DNA of 64,000 bases from Cryptomeria japonica (GCF_030272615.1 NC_081408.1:619624476-619688475), one strand, 5' to 3'; positions 12,501 through 25,132 are shown, numbered from the stretch's first letter. Notes: a model not told the origin generated them from the letters alone. Program-made: numbers and translations.

Positions 12501-12750
12501 CACCTTTTGACAAAGGACATAGATGAGGAGATCAGAAAAACACAGAAAGAAATTGATGACATAGCAAATAATATAATTGGTTCATCTAGACATATATCAG
12601 TTTTTGAGCAGGAAATGGCAGTTTTTGAGGAGAAGTTGGAGAAACTTGAGAAAGAGAAGGCAAGGATAAGGTCAAATGTCCGAGAACTTAAAAATAAACT
12701 TGGTCCTAAGTTGTACAATCTTATCACTTAGAGAACTGAAATATCTAAGG
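9567..12750 (+). pseudogene. TE-D ORF2: long protein of unknown function
   Basis: Open from an ATG at 9567 to 10391, then in frame +1 from about 10480 to 11949, then in other frames to about 12730. I recognise no known enzyme. The N-terminal 270 residues match TE-E ORF2: CDEHGIVKPEH versus CDESGKIKPEY, then an HGE.L...ITQQAI..ITG block, VNDIKD, and an NR-N block. Around 10480-10680 a second conserved block (EKYDKQICF, MEAISPRT, MGYEVD) matches TE-E near 57060-57140. The middle is Lys/Arg/Ser/Pro-rich, with a perfect 33-bp tandem duplication at 10738-10803. The C-terminal part (12150-12730) looks like a coiled coil. Stops at 11083, 11407, 11581 and 11947, plus frameshifts, make it non-functional. 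Conservation between two distinct elements argues that ORF2 once had a role. Confidence 0.65.
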
Positions 12751-13111
12751 AATTAGTTCAAGGAGAGTGATCACCGGAAGAACACATGCATTATCTCATC
12801 GACATGCTCCAATAGACCGAGGGAACTTTGAATGATAATAAAAGGTTTATGTAGAGTTTGAATTTAGTATTGGTAGATATTTTTCAGATTGTAACCAACT
12901 AGTTACAGACTTTGAGGTGAAATTTTTGCACTCGTTTGATTATTTTTGAGAACCTGTGTCATTGATGTCAAAGGGGGAGTAGTGGAGAGAAAAATACTTG
13001 TACAGAGGAAATCACTTTCTCAGGGGGAGCACATCTTTTTGGACTTCAATTTTTGGAAACAGGTTTTGGATTTTTCTCTTGAGTGTTGCCATCAATGCCA
13101 AAGAGGGAGAT
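12751..13111 (+). other. TE-D 3' untranslated end and polypurine tract
   Basis: Noncoding tail of the internal region. It ends with AAAGAGGGAGAT (13101-13111) immediately before the right LTR, serving as the plus-strand primer tract. The last 120 bases match the TE-B internal remnant. Confidence 0.75.
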
Positions 13112-13903
13112 TGTTGGCATTCTACACTCTTATGAGAATAGTTGATGTTGTCATTGATGGCAACCAACTGGCAACCATCTGGCAAGCAATCGGCAGATAC
13201 TGACATCGGCAATAGATTTCTACATACATTAGCAGGCACTTTATCGACATCGGCAACAATGCATACCAACACTCAGGCCAAAATGGAATAAACTTTTCTT
13301 TATTGTATTTTAATATAAATATCTTTTGTAAGCCAACATGGTACATTGTAATAGACTCATATATGTATGAGATCTTGTGGGTCATTTTAAATATGGCATG
13401 AGAGATAAAGAAGAGCAAGATATGATGTATAATTTTGTATAAGGTGATATAGTTTGAAGGGAAGGTTTTGGTTATTGACTAAGCTTAAACCAGTACTGAA
13501 CCTGGCATATGAGATGTTGTTTTGAGCAGTAGATTGTATTGGATTTGATAATCTATTTTGTAGTCAGTGTGACTCTTTATTGAGCAGTGAGCTCTAGGCT
13601 GTTGGCCTCCCTGCATGTGCGAGCCCCTCATTGTAAGTAGTATTTATTCATTGGCCAATGAGTAAATATTGTGGGTCACAAATCCCATTGAGTTTTCTCC
13701 CACACTGGGTTTCCTTGTTAAATATCTTTTGTTATGGTGTGTTTCTATGTTGTCTGTATTATTTTTGTTTATTGCAATAATTCTCATTTACCGGTACACT
13801 GTTTTGGGATGCAAAGTTATTAATGTTTAAATATTCTACTAATTGGTTAGACACTGATTCACCCCCCCTCTTAGTGTCTTTGGGACTGTCATTGAATCTA
13901 ATA
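13112..13903 (+). repeat. TE-D 3' LTR
   Basis: 792 bp. It starts TGTTGGCATTCTACACTC and ends AATCTAATA, where the final CA has become TA. This is the full-length version of the shortened left LTR. Confidence 0.88.
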
Positions 13904-15410
13904 CCTAAAAGAGAACACCCTCCCTCCTGACTTGTGAAAGAACCACAAGAGAAACTTTATTCGCCAATCCTCCCATTATACTCTTGTCACAGATACCCTT
14001 TTTAAATGAGGCCTGGACGGTACTCTTTTAAGATGTCTCAAGCAAGAATAATATGAGAAGGCCTTAAATGAAGTCCATAAAGGCATTTGTGGCACTCACT
14101 CAAGTGGTCTTGCCCTTTCAAAAAAACTCATACTCTTGGGCTATTATTGGCCAACTATGGAACAAGATTCTTTTCAGATAACTAAAACATGCAAACAATG
14201 CCAAATCTATGGAAATTTAATTCATGAACCAGCACAAGAACTTCATGCTTTGGAAACATCTTGGCCTTTCCTCCAATGGGGTCTTGATCTAGAAGGAAAG
14301 ATACATCTTCCTTCATCCAATGGTAACAAATTCATCCTTGTAGCTACAAAATATTTCACAAAATGGATTGAGGCATTTCCTCTCACAAATATCACAGGAA
14401 AATAAATTGTTGCATTTATCTTGAACTACATCATATGTCGCTATGGCATACCCATGACCATTATCACTAATAATGGGTGACCGTTTAAGAATCAGGATGT
14501 ACAAGAGCTATGTGAGAAATTCAAGATCCAACACAGATTCTCCACAAACTGCTGTCCACAAGGGAATGGGCAAGCAAAAGCATCAAACAAAACTATTCTA
14601 AAAATCCTAAAAAAGATAGTGAATGATGCTGGTAGAGATTGGCATGCTCAATTGAACCCTTCACTATGGGCCTACTGTACCAGTATCCATACACCAACAT
14701 GGGCCACACCTTTCTCTCTTGTTTATGGATAAGAAGAAATACTACCAATAGAAGTAGAGATACCATCTCTATGAGTATCATTAAAAGGCCTTATCGCATA
14801 TTAAGAACAACGAGTATCTAGGCTATGAGAGGTAGAATTGATCCATGAATGAAGACAAAATGCCTTTGATCATTTAAAGGTGTATCAACAAAGAATGTGT
14901 TGAAGTTATAATCACAAGTTCAAACAAAGAGCCTTTCAAGTTGGAGAACTAGTACTAAAGGAAAATCCACACAACCAAGCAGATTGAGAAAAGAAAGGGA
15001 TGATTGAACCAAACTGGTTGGGTCCATTTGTGGTCACAATAGTCTTTGGGTCAGAAGCATATCAACTATCAACACAGGATGGGGATCAACTCAAGGAACC
15101 CATCAATAACATGCATTTGAAAAGTTTTATGTCTCAAAAAGTAGAAAAATCCAAAAACAATGAAAAAGTAGAAAAATCAAAAAATAGTGGAAAGTCTGAA
15201 AATACAAAAAATAGCGAAAATAGAAAGAAAAAAATCAAATATGAGAAAAAGTACAATAAAAATAGATGGTTAAAACTTGGCAATAGGCGCTATCTGTTAG
15301 CTAGCTCTTTCATCTATTGGTTCATGCATCCTTCCTCTTGCATTCATCTTCCATCAGTGTTGTTCATATCCATAATAAAGCCTTTGTACATATGCTGGCC
15401 TCGTGGGTAA
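13904..15410 (+). pseudogene. TE-A integrase, degraded
   Basis: Collinear with 34960-36193 of TE-I. The zinc-binding HHCC region is at about 14080-14205 (GTHSSG ... CKQCQIYG), and the core starts with GLDLEGK near 14281. The second catalytic position reads TNNG instead of TDNG (about 14466-14478, followed by a stop) and the catalytic Glu is Lys (GQAKASNK, about 14569), so the DDE triad is destroyed. The C-terminal GPF module (NWLGPFVV) is at 15006-15030. The natural stop has been lost, so the last frame runs on to 15410 through Lys/Asn-rich text. Several internal stops are present. Confidence 0.85.
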
Positions 15411-15898
15411 TTTCTCACCATGGTTTGGATCATTGGGTTTATTATAATAAATTTTGTTTTTAGACTGGAGGCAAAATCCTGCACCTAGTCGTGGGCAACA
15501 TTTTTTATTGTTTTGAGCTTCATCAAATAGGTAGAACAATAATTAGACAACTCTTATCAAGTCAAACTGAGACACATCCAACATTGAACACAAGATCCAA
15601 TTATAAAACAATAAACTATCGTGTGTCTATCTAAGCATGACACACACATATCAATGGATGATATCTTTTTGATAATGAGTTTAACACTTTGGTTAAACTT
15701 TTCTATATCTTGATTTTCACTGTCATGATTTCTAAGTGACTCCAGGATGTCTTTGACTAGAGGAACAAGGAAGGAACATGATATTTTCTTGTCCGCTGCC
15801 TGTAATTTAATCATTAATATGTGCAAATTTATCTCAGGATATGATCACTGGAGTATCATCAAAGATATTTCCGATTTTCATATCAACATGGTTAATAC
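15411..15898 (+). other. TE-A 3' noncoding region, first part
   Basis: Noncoding sequence between the integrase end and the insertion point of TE-E. It corresponds to about 36290-36930 of TE-I at low similarity. No gene is seen. AATAC at 15894-15898 is the left TSD of TE-E. Confidence 0.6.
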
Positions 15899-18584
15899 TG
15901 ATAGACTTATAAAGCACTGAGAGGGGGGGGGGGTGAATAAGTGACAACAAAAACAATACCACTTTAAACACTCACGGTAGAGATACTTAACAAGTTTACT
16001 AAATACTAAACATGCTATCCAAAATGATATTAAAGCATCCACAAGTAAAACATTCACTATAACACAAGTGTTTATACATGGAAAACCCAATTGGGAAAAA
16101 CCACGATGAGATGAGACTCACAAGTTAACTATCTGCAGTAATAGATAACTGACCGGTTAAGGTCTACAAAAGTGCTCTGCTAGGAGTGAATCCTGTTAAA
16201 GGTATTACCCTGTTAGGAGTAACCTCGGTAGAGGATTTCAAAATTCAAACTAATGGATCACCTTGTTAAAGGATTTGTACATTAAAGCTTATTAGAGCTT
16301 ACCCGATTAGGGGATTTGACTGTTGTAGTGATTATAAAACAAGTGGTGTGATCTAGAAGAAGCACAACTTGGTTGAATAGATCCTCTTCTGCTCACTCAA
16401 AACTACATCACCGACATACTCTGTAATGCCTTCAACAAATTAACACTTCTATCTTTCATCAAAAAAATATTTCATCATAATATCATTATATAGACATTAT
16501 ATTTCACGTCGTCTCAGGAATCATATCACAATTTCCTAGGTGCAGTGTATCTAGACAATCTAACATAACTCATCACAGATTGCCAAAAAATATGTCGATT
16601 AAGGATCACGACCAATGATAACTCATCACACAATCAATGAATACTGATTGGAACACTGATACCGGTTAAGAGTTAACCACATTCAACACAAAACTGATTG
16701 TACTTCATTTTCTTCTTTGATGGTCTCCGCTGAATCTCCAAGCTGGTGTCAAGCCATTTCTGCATATACTGGTTGTCTACATATACTGGTTAGACACCCT
16801 CTAAACCATATTTAACTAAACATCTAATACCGGTGATGCAGAGATAAGAGAATCTAATACAAATTTGCAAATTAAAGGTGTATTTTGGACCCAAACCCCT
16901 TACACTCCTCAGGTGTCTCAAATGCACTCAATGCCTCAATAGGCTCAAAACCTAACACCACCTAAACCAGGTGTGTCTCCTGCCTCCACATACTTTAAAG
17001 GACCTCAAAAAACATGATTCAAAGGCTTTCTAAACCCCTAAGCCTCTCTAGCTTCAACACAAACTCAATGCATTTATTCAACCAAGCATCTAGCCCTACA
17101 AATCGGGTAATTTCCCTTTAACTCAAAACTTTTACAAAAAACTTTCCCAAAAAAATTACATATTTAGACACCCATTTGGATGTTACACAACATATCCAAA
17201 AACCAATATAGATTGTTTTGGACGGACCCTTTGCTGTCCTCAAATGTGCCCCTTTTTAGCCTTAAAAACCACCCACTTTACAAAGGAAGTACCAACAAAA
17301 CTTAACACCAGGTTGCAAAACTTTGTACAGTATTCAATTAGGTTCCCAAACAAAGGATTTTATAGGTTTTATGGCTTGATTCAACTTCTAAGTGTCCAAA
17401 CTCTAAAACCTTCCTTAAATCACCCTCTAAACTAGGGCTTGCTTAAAATCATGGCTCCAATCACTTCTCTGATCAAATGAAGGTTGTTTCACCATTAAAT
17501 TGGTGCCCTCTACTGATTCCAATCATAAAAGATATCCCTCCAATGGCTACTTTAGTGGCTGCTACACTCTAGCCATCATCCCCATGCTCCAATCAACCAA
17601 CAAATTCACCATTTGTGAGCGATCACTCTGCAAAACCACTTCAATCCTGCACTTTCATGTTAGTTTGATATGATACAACATTATTTTCCATCCCCAAGTC
17701 ACATTAAGCACATAAAGGGGATGGATTACATATTCATACTTGAGAAAACAAGGAAAATCAGACTTTTAAAACAGGACAGTCAATATAAATCCTTAGATCA
17801 GATTAAAAATGATATAGAATGCTTCAGATCATGCACATTAAATTCCTATCAACCTTCCTCAATGATTATAACTCAAAGATCATCAAAGGAATGCAAGTTT
17901 TTCAAGGAAAATCAAGGTTTTTGTATTAAAACGGTCTCAGTCTGTACAACAGCACCTCTAGTCTGTACCATCTGTACTTTCCTCTCTTTTTTCCATCATA
18001 AATGATGAATACAACTTCCCCAACCAACCCAAGGTGGTTGGAGGGGTTTACAAATTCATTAAGACTGAAAAACTCAATTTCCCTCCAAAATGCTACTAAA
18101 CGTTGGAATACAAAGATTTGAATTTTCCAACTTTATTTAATACATTCTATTTGCTAAAATCATTCCAAATCAATGGAATTTTATTTCATATACCTAAATA
18201 ACCCTACCAAAGACCCTACTAACCATTCTAGACCCTTGAAACACTATTGGCCTACTTGACACCATATTTTGTCTTAGGTCCCTTATTAGGACTTATTACA
18301 TTTAAATCAAATTGAGCATTACATAGAGCCATTATTGGCTTAAAAAAATTCCAATTCACTTTCAAAGATGCTCTGGGGTCTTTGTTCATGTTTATAATCT
18401 CCTTGGTCTCAGGTGGACTCTTGGATGCTCCTGCATCAACCGGTTTTGCAATACAAGGGACTTTAGGAGTAATACCGGTTTATATTAACTAACATGACTA
18501 AGATAATGTGATCATATGTGTGTATACATGTGCCATCAATGACAATACATGAAGTCATCTATTACAATCATCATCAAGCCAACA
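15899..18584 (-). repeat. TE-E 3' LTR, enlarged by solo LTR TE-G
   Basis: On minus it starts TGTTGGCTTGATG (18584) and ends GTCTATCA (15899). Removing TE-G and one TSD leaves 1,076 bp, close to the 1,097 bp of the other LTR at 59896-60992. Matching blocks include the AAGCACTGAGAGGGG tract near 15912 and the TGACAATACATGAAGTCATC block near 18540. Confidence 0.87.
16834..18438. mobile_element. TE-G: solo LTR in the 3' LTR of TE-E
   Basis: 1,605 bp with ends TGATGCAG...CTGCATCA, so it has TG...CA with an 8-bp inverted terminus, and a perfect 5-bp TSD ACCGG (16829-16833, 18439-18443). The uninterrupted sequence is seen at 60844-60860 in the other LTR. Because the ends are palindromic, orientation is not clear. 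No coding capacity is recognised and family identity is unknown. The size, TG/CA ends and 5-bp TSD favour a solo LTR over a DNA transposon. Confidence 0.78.
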
Positions 18585-19859
18585 ATCTCCCCCTTTGGCA
18601 TTGATGGCAACACTTAGAAATTTTTACAACTTTACAACTAAGTGTGCTTAAAAAAATTATACAAACATATTTCTACTCCCCCTTAACAATACATTCAAAA
18701 TTTTCACAACACATACATATTTCTACTCCCACTTTGACAACAATGCCAAATTGAAAAGTAAAATACATGTATATATAGAAAAATTTGCATCAAAATTTTA
18801 CATATACAAAAATGTAAGAGTCTTTATCAAGGAGTGTTCACTGCAGTTTTCAAGAAAATGTCACTGGAAGTGATCTTAATCTAAGAAAAATTATATTTCC
18901 AAGTTTTGAATAAGGTTTCAATGATCATAAAGGTTGTAATAACCTATGCAACGAATTCTTCCATCGCATCTAATATGCTCATCTTTGGAGTAGCCAAAAT
19001 TGTGTCTGCATCCCTATATGCCTGTTGAAAGATGTCCACTTTGGGTCTCAATTGGTTCTTTAGTTCCTTTAGGGATCGAATTGTCTTAGCCTATTCATAA
19101 TCATAGATATCTAATCGATTTTTCAAATCATCAACTGATTTGCGAAAAGCTAAGGCTGAATCCTATTAAGGTATGTAGGCAGTACATATCTTTTCCAGTT
19201 CCTGTTATGTCTCTTCTCGCCTCTTAATCATATCAGTATAGAAAAATGAAACATTAAATCTATAGGCTAGTATTCTTCCTCCCGTTTCAATAGCAGTCCT
19301 CAAAAGATCTTTATTCAGGGCTAAAACAATCTTCCCTGTATCAATATCTCTCATTATTTTCTCTCCTCTTTTCTTTCTGTAATCCTTCTCAGCTAAAGTC
19401 TAAGCAGCTTCTTCAAGGAACTTCAGTTGGTCAAAAGTATCAACAACCAACTGGCCAAGCTTTCCAATAGGAGTTGACAAGTTTCCAATGTCAGTCTCTG
19501 GTAGAAGACTGGACAAAATCTCAACAACAGTTTGAATTGTTTTTGCTTCCTTCCTTTGCTCTTTTAATCTTTTCTACTGAGCTCTAGATTGCATCATTGT
19601 TGCAATCTCCATGAGTTCAGATGCACTCATATTTTCTACATCTAGAGGTCCTTTGATGCCTATTAAGTCATCTTGATCATCAATTTGTTGCTTAACTATT
19701 GCTTTTTCCTTCTCTGCTGGTCTTTTCTCCTCAGTTTTCTCTTTCTCTTCCTCCTATTTTTGTTCAGAATCCTTCACTTTAACCTCTTTCTCAGGTTTCT
19801 CTTTTTCTTGTTATGCCTTTGTTTGTTCCTCCTGAGTAGTCGTTGTAACCAGTGTGTTG
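18585..19859 (-). pseudogene. TE-E ORF2 C-terminal part and polypurine tract
   Basis: On minus, 19859-18900 encodes Glu/Lys-rich then coiled-coil-like sequence. A block around 19470-19410 (TPIGKLGQLVVDTFDQLKFL) aligns with the C-terminal region of TE-D ORF2 near 12270-12345 (SLGKLDTLSKFIVDYV). Several stops interrupt it. The stretch down to 18601 is noncoding, and the tract GCCAAAGGGGGAGAT (complement of 18585-18599) is the PPT just before the 3' LTR. The N-terminal part of the same ORF lies at 55871-58056, on the far side of TE-H. Confidence 0.65.
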
Positions 19860-22800
19860 GTTAACAGATTTGCCTTTCCTATAATATTTATATATTTTAA
19901 AATAATGACTCATGCATACCCTTCATGAAAAGCGCAAATGAACCAACAATTGGGTGAACCGAGTTTCAGTTTACCCTCTACATAAGAGTGCAACTCCTCA
20001 TAAGATTTTTAATGAATTTTTATGCAAATAACTCAGAAAGAAACACACTTTTTACCAAAAAGAGAGAAAGGCTTTCACATTCATTTGTCAACACAAAAGA
20101 ACGCTACAAGATGATTATCAATAAATGTAAAGCTCACAGACTTTACTCCTGCACATATCTATTCAATATAAATAAAACTTATTCCACCAAGAATACTCAA
20201 TGTAGCATAAATGCTAATCGATACTCATTCATACCTCACAGGACAAGAGGGATCAGAATCATTTAAACAACAATGTAGCACTTTATAAAAAAAAGATCAA
20301 TGAATTCACAGACTTGGAAAAAATTGGCAATGAAATAAAATATTTTGCACATAAGCATATATCCCAACAAAGACTTCTCTATCTTTCAAACACACATATT
20401 TGAAGATCGTGTCAAAATATCATTCCATTCATGTACCAAAAATGTCTACATTGAAATTCAAAGAAAATTAAGTCTGTTTTTCCAAATCAAAGTTTTTCAG
20501 ACCTTAAACAAAGATTGCTTAATTACATTTATAGCACCCAGGCCAATAGCTCGTTTGAAAATAACTCTAAAATCTTAGACTGTACCCTAGAGCTAAAAAT
20601 AAACTTTTTTCTTTGAAGTGGATAAAACTTAAATGAGCAATGATCACAGACAGGATGATAGCTAATCCATAAACCGGTGATGACTCCATCGTGGAAGAAG
20701 CGACTGCTGATTTGTCCTGTTTTATCGTGGCACCACACACATTTCACCACTCCAAATACATTGTTGAGAAATTTAGGATAACTTGATAGTGAGGGATTCC
20801 AATGTGTAGGATGCATTGCTTCCAAACTTCTTTGTCCATGTTCACCTGCATAACTTTCATTTTATGCACTTCCAAGTGATTGAAGCAAACTGCTAACATG
20901 GATTCTATCCTTGCCACTTTGGAAAAGTCGTATGTAGTTAGAGACTTTGTCTCCTTTACTAGTTGCACCCTTTCTTTAAAGGTTTTGACCATCTCCGACA
21001 TTGGTTCAATCGTCTGTCCAACCTCCTTCAAGAGTTGAATGTCAATACATTTTAGATCTTTTTGCATCGTATAAATTAGTTCTTTTAATCCTTTTAGTAG
21101 CTTGATAGATTCTTTATGGACCTATTTAATGATATAATTTCTCCATTCAACATTCTTCCTTGAAACATACAACATGTTGTCATCTAGGTTTTCCACAGGC
21201 TTCTCAGTAGGAATTTCATTATGCCAAATTTATGCACATCATTCATCTGTGCCAAGACTGCTACCCATTTGGTTCTTTCTTTTTCCGATGTGGTAGCTTA
21301 TAGTTCCAGCTCTATATTCACATTTATGGCATTATCATATACCTTAATTGGGCTAGCAATATAGTATGTGCCCTACTGCACTATAGAATCAACCCACTCA
21401 TCAAAACCTTCAGCTATCATGCAGCTTCTCTACACTTGATCTAATAGTATTTGATTCACTAGGGATTTGGGGTTAAAGGAGAATGTCGTCTGTGTCAGGG
21501 GTTGAGGACATGGGTAATGTATGGTGTTAATATACTCTGCCGTTTGGGTAACAACTTGTTTCAGCTCCCATTTTTCCTTCTCATCTTTCCAAGTCCTGGA
21601 TATCATCCTCTTTATAGAGGATTCTAAATAATTGGCATCTACAACCCTTGAAGTAACTCTCAGGTCAATCTTCTCACAGTAAAATCATCCTAAGTGGCTT
21701 TTCCTGGATCTCTATTTGAGATGGGCTTTGCTACTTCTGCTACCCAATGACCTGTTTCATCATCAACTTCCATCATTGCCCGTGTTTTGAGCTTCTTGGG
21801 TTTAGATATTTTCCCAAGGCACTTACTTAACATATTTTCCATGGGAATTGTAATAGGGACAATGTTGCATTTATTTCCAATTGAAGCTCCAAGCCATCAA
21901 GAAGTACTAAAAGTTTCTTTAGGTGGTGGAGGTATTTGAGCATCAGGTGGATTGACAGTAGTCATAGTGCTCATCAGATTTGTCTCTTCTTTAGGTTCTT
22001 TGCCTACATCTATATCCTCCACTGAAGGGTTGTTTAACACTTGTTGATCAATGATCACTTGGGTTTCTTCACCTGGATCCAAGTCCACAACAATTTGAGT
22101 TGCCACTGGTTCTCTGTTCTTCTTTTTGCTCCTTGAGTGAGAAACTCAATGGGGACCTCTTTGATCTTCTAGATTGAACCTCTTGAATAATAGGCCTTGT
22201 GTCATCTTCAAAATCAACAATTTTGCTGGAGGAGGAAGTGGTAATTTGAGTTGTAGCAAGTGGACCAATTGTTAATTCATGAGGAGTGACAATCACTTCC
22301 TTTCTAAATTTTTGATCTCTTAACCACTTCTTTGTCCTTCTTATGACATTGAAGGTTTTGGCTTGAATATTTTCCCCTTCTCTTCTATCCCAGTCAATTT
22401 CAGGAATAGGCTTCCCTTGAACCCTTTCATTGAATTCGGGATCCAAAACATCTTCCTCTTCCTCTTCTTGTAGTCCAGACACATCAATGGACAACCTCAT
22501 TGTAGCAACATGCTGCAGAGTAAATCTTGACCACAATCTCCTCCTTACTTCAAAATCATCACAATTTTTTTGCAATAATCTTATAATTGAGCTTCATGGA
22601 AAAAATGGTCATCAACATTTAGATGCTCTACAACATATCCCCTACTATCAAATTTTTCATCTGGCAATGTAGGGTTGCAAAATCATTTTCTTGAACTCTA
22701 ATTCTAGGTTTAAGGTGTCAGATATAGATTTACAACTATAGTAAGCAAGTTCAAGCAGGAAGACAACTCTGGATTTACCCTTTGTCCCTAGCATTTTGTC

Positions 22801-24716
22801 AATGTGGGCTAACTGCCTGTAAACCTCAATAAGCACATAATTGTTAAAGGCATATCTGGTAAACTTGAATGGTTCACCTTCAAATCCCCCCTCTCTAATG
22901 TAAGTAAACCTAGGAAACTGGATAAAGTAGCTTCCATATATACTAACCAACTCCATGGCCTCGACTAATATTCTTTTATTTATGTCTCCCTGTAATTCAA
23001 AGGCAAGCCTTTCTACAAATACATCATTCCACCTTGTAAAATTTTTTGCATGTCTATGTTGTTGTAGGTAAGGGTAATAATCATAGACCTTCATGTTGTC
23101 CACCCAAGGCTCATTATGAAACCCCATCCATTCTCTTGTAGAAGCTAATATATAAAATAAATATGAGGACATGTAAAAAGTAGATATTTCAACAAATTTT
23201 CTCAAACCCTCATGGAGTCTTTTGGCAATAACCTGTGCCCAATCAAGGAAATTCTCACTAGCTAACAACACCTGAATATAGAAGTACATCCAATCCTCCC
23301 AATAGAAAGAGTGTGACTTTAATTTGAGTCTGTTTAACAATATTCCAATGTCTCGCACCTCTATGATGAAATCCTCTCTGGTAAGAGGCTTGGGTAACCA
23401 AGACCCCCCTGAACCTTCAGAAGCTAATTCCTTGCAATGACGCATTTGCATGTGCTTTTATTCTCAGAGAAAAATCCATATGAGGTTCCAAGCGACCACT
23501 CTTCGTGCGACTCCTTATGAGGGATTCCCATGGCAACCATCACCATCTCTCGATTAATTTCCAGTAACAGTTTGCCACTACTGGTCCTAATGCACTTGCT
23601 ATTAGCATCATATATGTTCATACATGCTATTACTAGATCTGGGCAAGGAGTGACAGTTGGGAAAGCAACAACTTCAATCAGGCAACTTGTAACTATTCTC
23701 TCCATCATCGAATCTGCCCCAGGGTTTTTATCTTTTCCTAAGAAATCTCCCAAGTCAGCTTGGGCCAAAGAGGTGTCACTCAACTCTAGAAGTATACTAA
23801 CTAGGCATGATGTGTGAACAATTTTTGGAAGAGTCGGCCTCATAATGGTTGCTTTTACATTTATCAAATAGTTCCTAAATAGGACAAAATTTTATTCCAA
23901 AACAAAAGAATTTTATTACACTGACTGACCTTTCGAGCTAGTAAGACAGCAGAGGGAAATGATCAAAACTCGCTTGTTACCACCATGAAATCTGTGAAAC
24001 CCTCAGAAGTATGGAGTTGAAATTACCTTTGGTGTCTTTCACTCCTTCAAGAATAACAACTACTTCTTTCACAATTTTGAGAATTCACATGTTAAGAAAT
24101 GGAAAAAAACTGAGTAAAATCTACACACGCCTAATAATGATTCATTAGAACGTGTGAGATAACCAATGATTTGACAGGGACCTGACAACTTTATTAATTA
24201 CACATCAACTCCACACAAATAGTTTACATTTTCATGATTTCTTTCCAAATAAAAAATTTTAAATTATAAGATGTCGAGAATATTCCTTTTTTCGCATCAC
24301 CTTTAGTGTTATTAATGTCCTCGGGGCCAAACTTGGAATGAACCTTTGAAATTTTAACCAACTCGCAAGGAGTTCAATGGTTCAAGTTCAATCCGAAGAA
24401 AAAAAGAAGAACTCTCAACTTGCGGCTCAACACAACACCGGTAACGAGCGAAGACCCTTAACAAACATAAAGGAAGACTTTGAACCTTGAACCTTGAACC
24501 AATTTAGGAATGGTTCAAAGTTCAAGTTCAATATTGACTTAACACATTCACACTCGCTCTCTTAACAACATTACAAAGTTGTGACCAGCGCAATTGACCG
24601 GTTGAACATTGAACCTTGAACATAAAGGAACTAAAGGTGCATAATTAAAGATAGATCAAATCGAATGAGGGAAACAAAATTAAATACACATTATTTTGTT
24701 CAAAACAAATAATGGT
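19860..24716 (-). repeat. TE-H 3' LTR (about 4.9 kb, contains an ORF)
   Basis: Homologous to 51428-55870 from 20336 to 24716, with the remaining 19860-20335 present only here because TE-J interrupts the other copy at that point. It begins on minus with the imperfect palindrome CATTATTTGTTTTGAACAAA and contains a zone of TTCAAG/CTTGAA repeats at about 24340-24620. Bases 19870-20530 and 23870-24716 show no gene. Confidence 0.65.
20530..23867 (-). pseudogene. LTR-borne ORF, copy in TE-H 3' LTR; function unknown
   Basis: Minus-strand frames run from an ATG at 23867 through 23424, 23451-22657, 22575-21897 and 21067-20529, with frameshifts and stops between. Together they describe a protein of about 1,100 residues. 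Visible parts: an N-terminal block (SLAQADLGDFL, LEINREMVMVAMGIPHKE); a globular Trp/Tyr-rich middle (FYWEDWMYFYIQVLLAS, WMGFHNEPWVDNMKVYDYYP); an acidic/Ser-rich linker; a charged, probably helical part; and a C-terminal CVWCHDKTG...CDHC pair of Cys-x2-Cys motifs that could bind zinc. The same protein is encoded at 51640-54981 in the other LTR, so it travels with the LTR. I do not recognise the family. The order of blocks loosely recalls ORF2 of TE-D/TE-E, but I cannot show homology. Confidence 0.6.
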
Positions 24717-25132
24717 TTAACATCATCTCTGACTAGGGAGCGGGACTGAAAAGGACTAGGAAAGGAACTTAGAGTCTTTGGTTTCACATGCAAGCGGGAA
24801 AGGACAAAGGTCCAAACACAACAAACGCACAATAAGGAAAACAAACAACATAACAAAAACTAATGTACAAAGAAGAAAAATATTTGCTTACAACGCATAC
24901 AACTTTTAATCCTGCCCATTATAAGACAGGGGTAGTGAAACTCCATTAGGATATTCAAGTTTGAATAAGTTGGGACCCAATACCTATGTGATAGTGAATG
25001 GTCCTTTCTAAATTTCTTATTAGCTCCTTTCGGTCTCTGCATTTTTTCCAGAGTAAAACTTGATCTCCCAGCAACTGTCGTGGTTTGGCTCTGCGATCAA
25101 AATTTTCCTTAACCCTTGCTTGATGAGCAGTA
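24717..25132 (-). pseudogene. TE-H integrase C-terminus
   Basis: Minus-strand sequence just 5' of the TE-I insertion, continuing the integrase frame that breaks off at 42602 on the other side. It encodes the post-core region with an NFDRRAKPRQLLG-type stretch and a VLLWKK box, the start of the C-terminal module of Ty3/Gypsy integrases. About 150 noncoding bases (24717-24860) separate it from the 3' LTR. Confidence 0.7.

Larger units (their letters stand above)
7756..13903 (+). mobile_element. TE-D: non-autonomous Copia-type element with ORF1 and ORF2
   Basis: The 5' LTR is 7756-8082 and the 3' LTR is 13112-13903. The TSD is CCTGA (7751-7755) and CCTAA (13904-13908), one base different. It has the initiator-Met PBS, a PPT before the right LTR, and about 5 kb of internal DNA encoding a coiled-coil/zinc-knuckle ORF1 and a long ORF2 of unknown role. 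I see no protease, integrase, RT or RNase H. TE-E has the same gene order and recognisably similar proteins, so this is a family rather than one odd copy. Enzymes would have to come from another element. Both ORFs are now broken. Confidence 0.88.

Noticed and set aside
13904-15410. TE-A integrase as a possible domesticated gene
   Set aside because: Catalytic Glu is Lys, the second Asp is Asn next to a stop, and several further stops follow.
17244-18005. + strand ORFs in 17244-17435 and 17670-18005
   Set aside because: They lie inside solo LTR TE-G, have low-complexity composition and no features, and neither reaches a plausible gene length.
16834-18438. DNA transposon or MITE because of the 8-bp inverted ends TGATGCAG
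   Set aside because: TG...CA ends, a 5-bp TSD and 1.6-kb length with no transposase suit a solo LTR better. LTR ends often form short inverted repeats.
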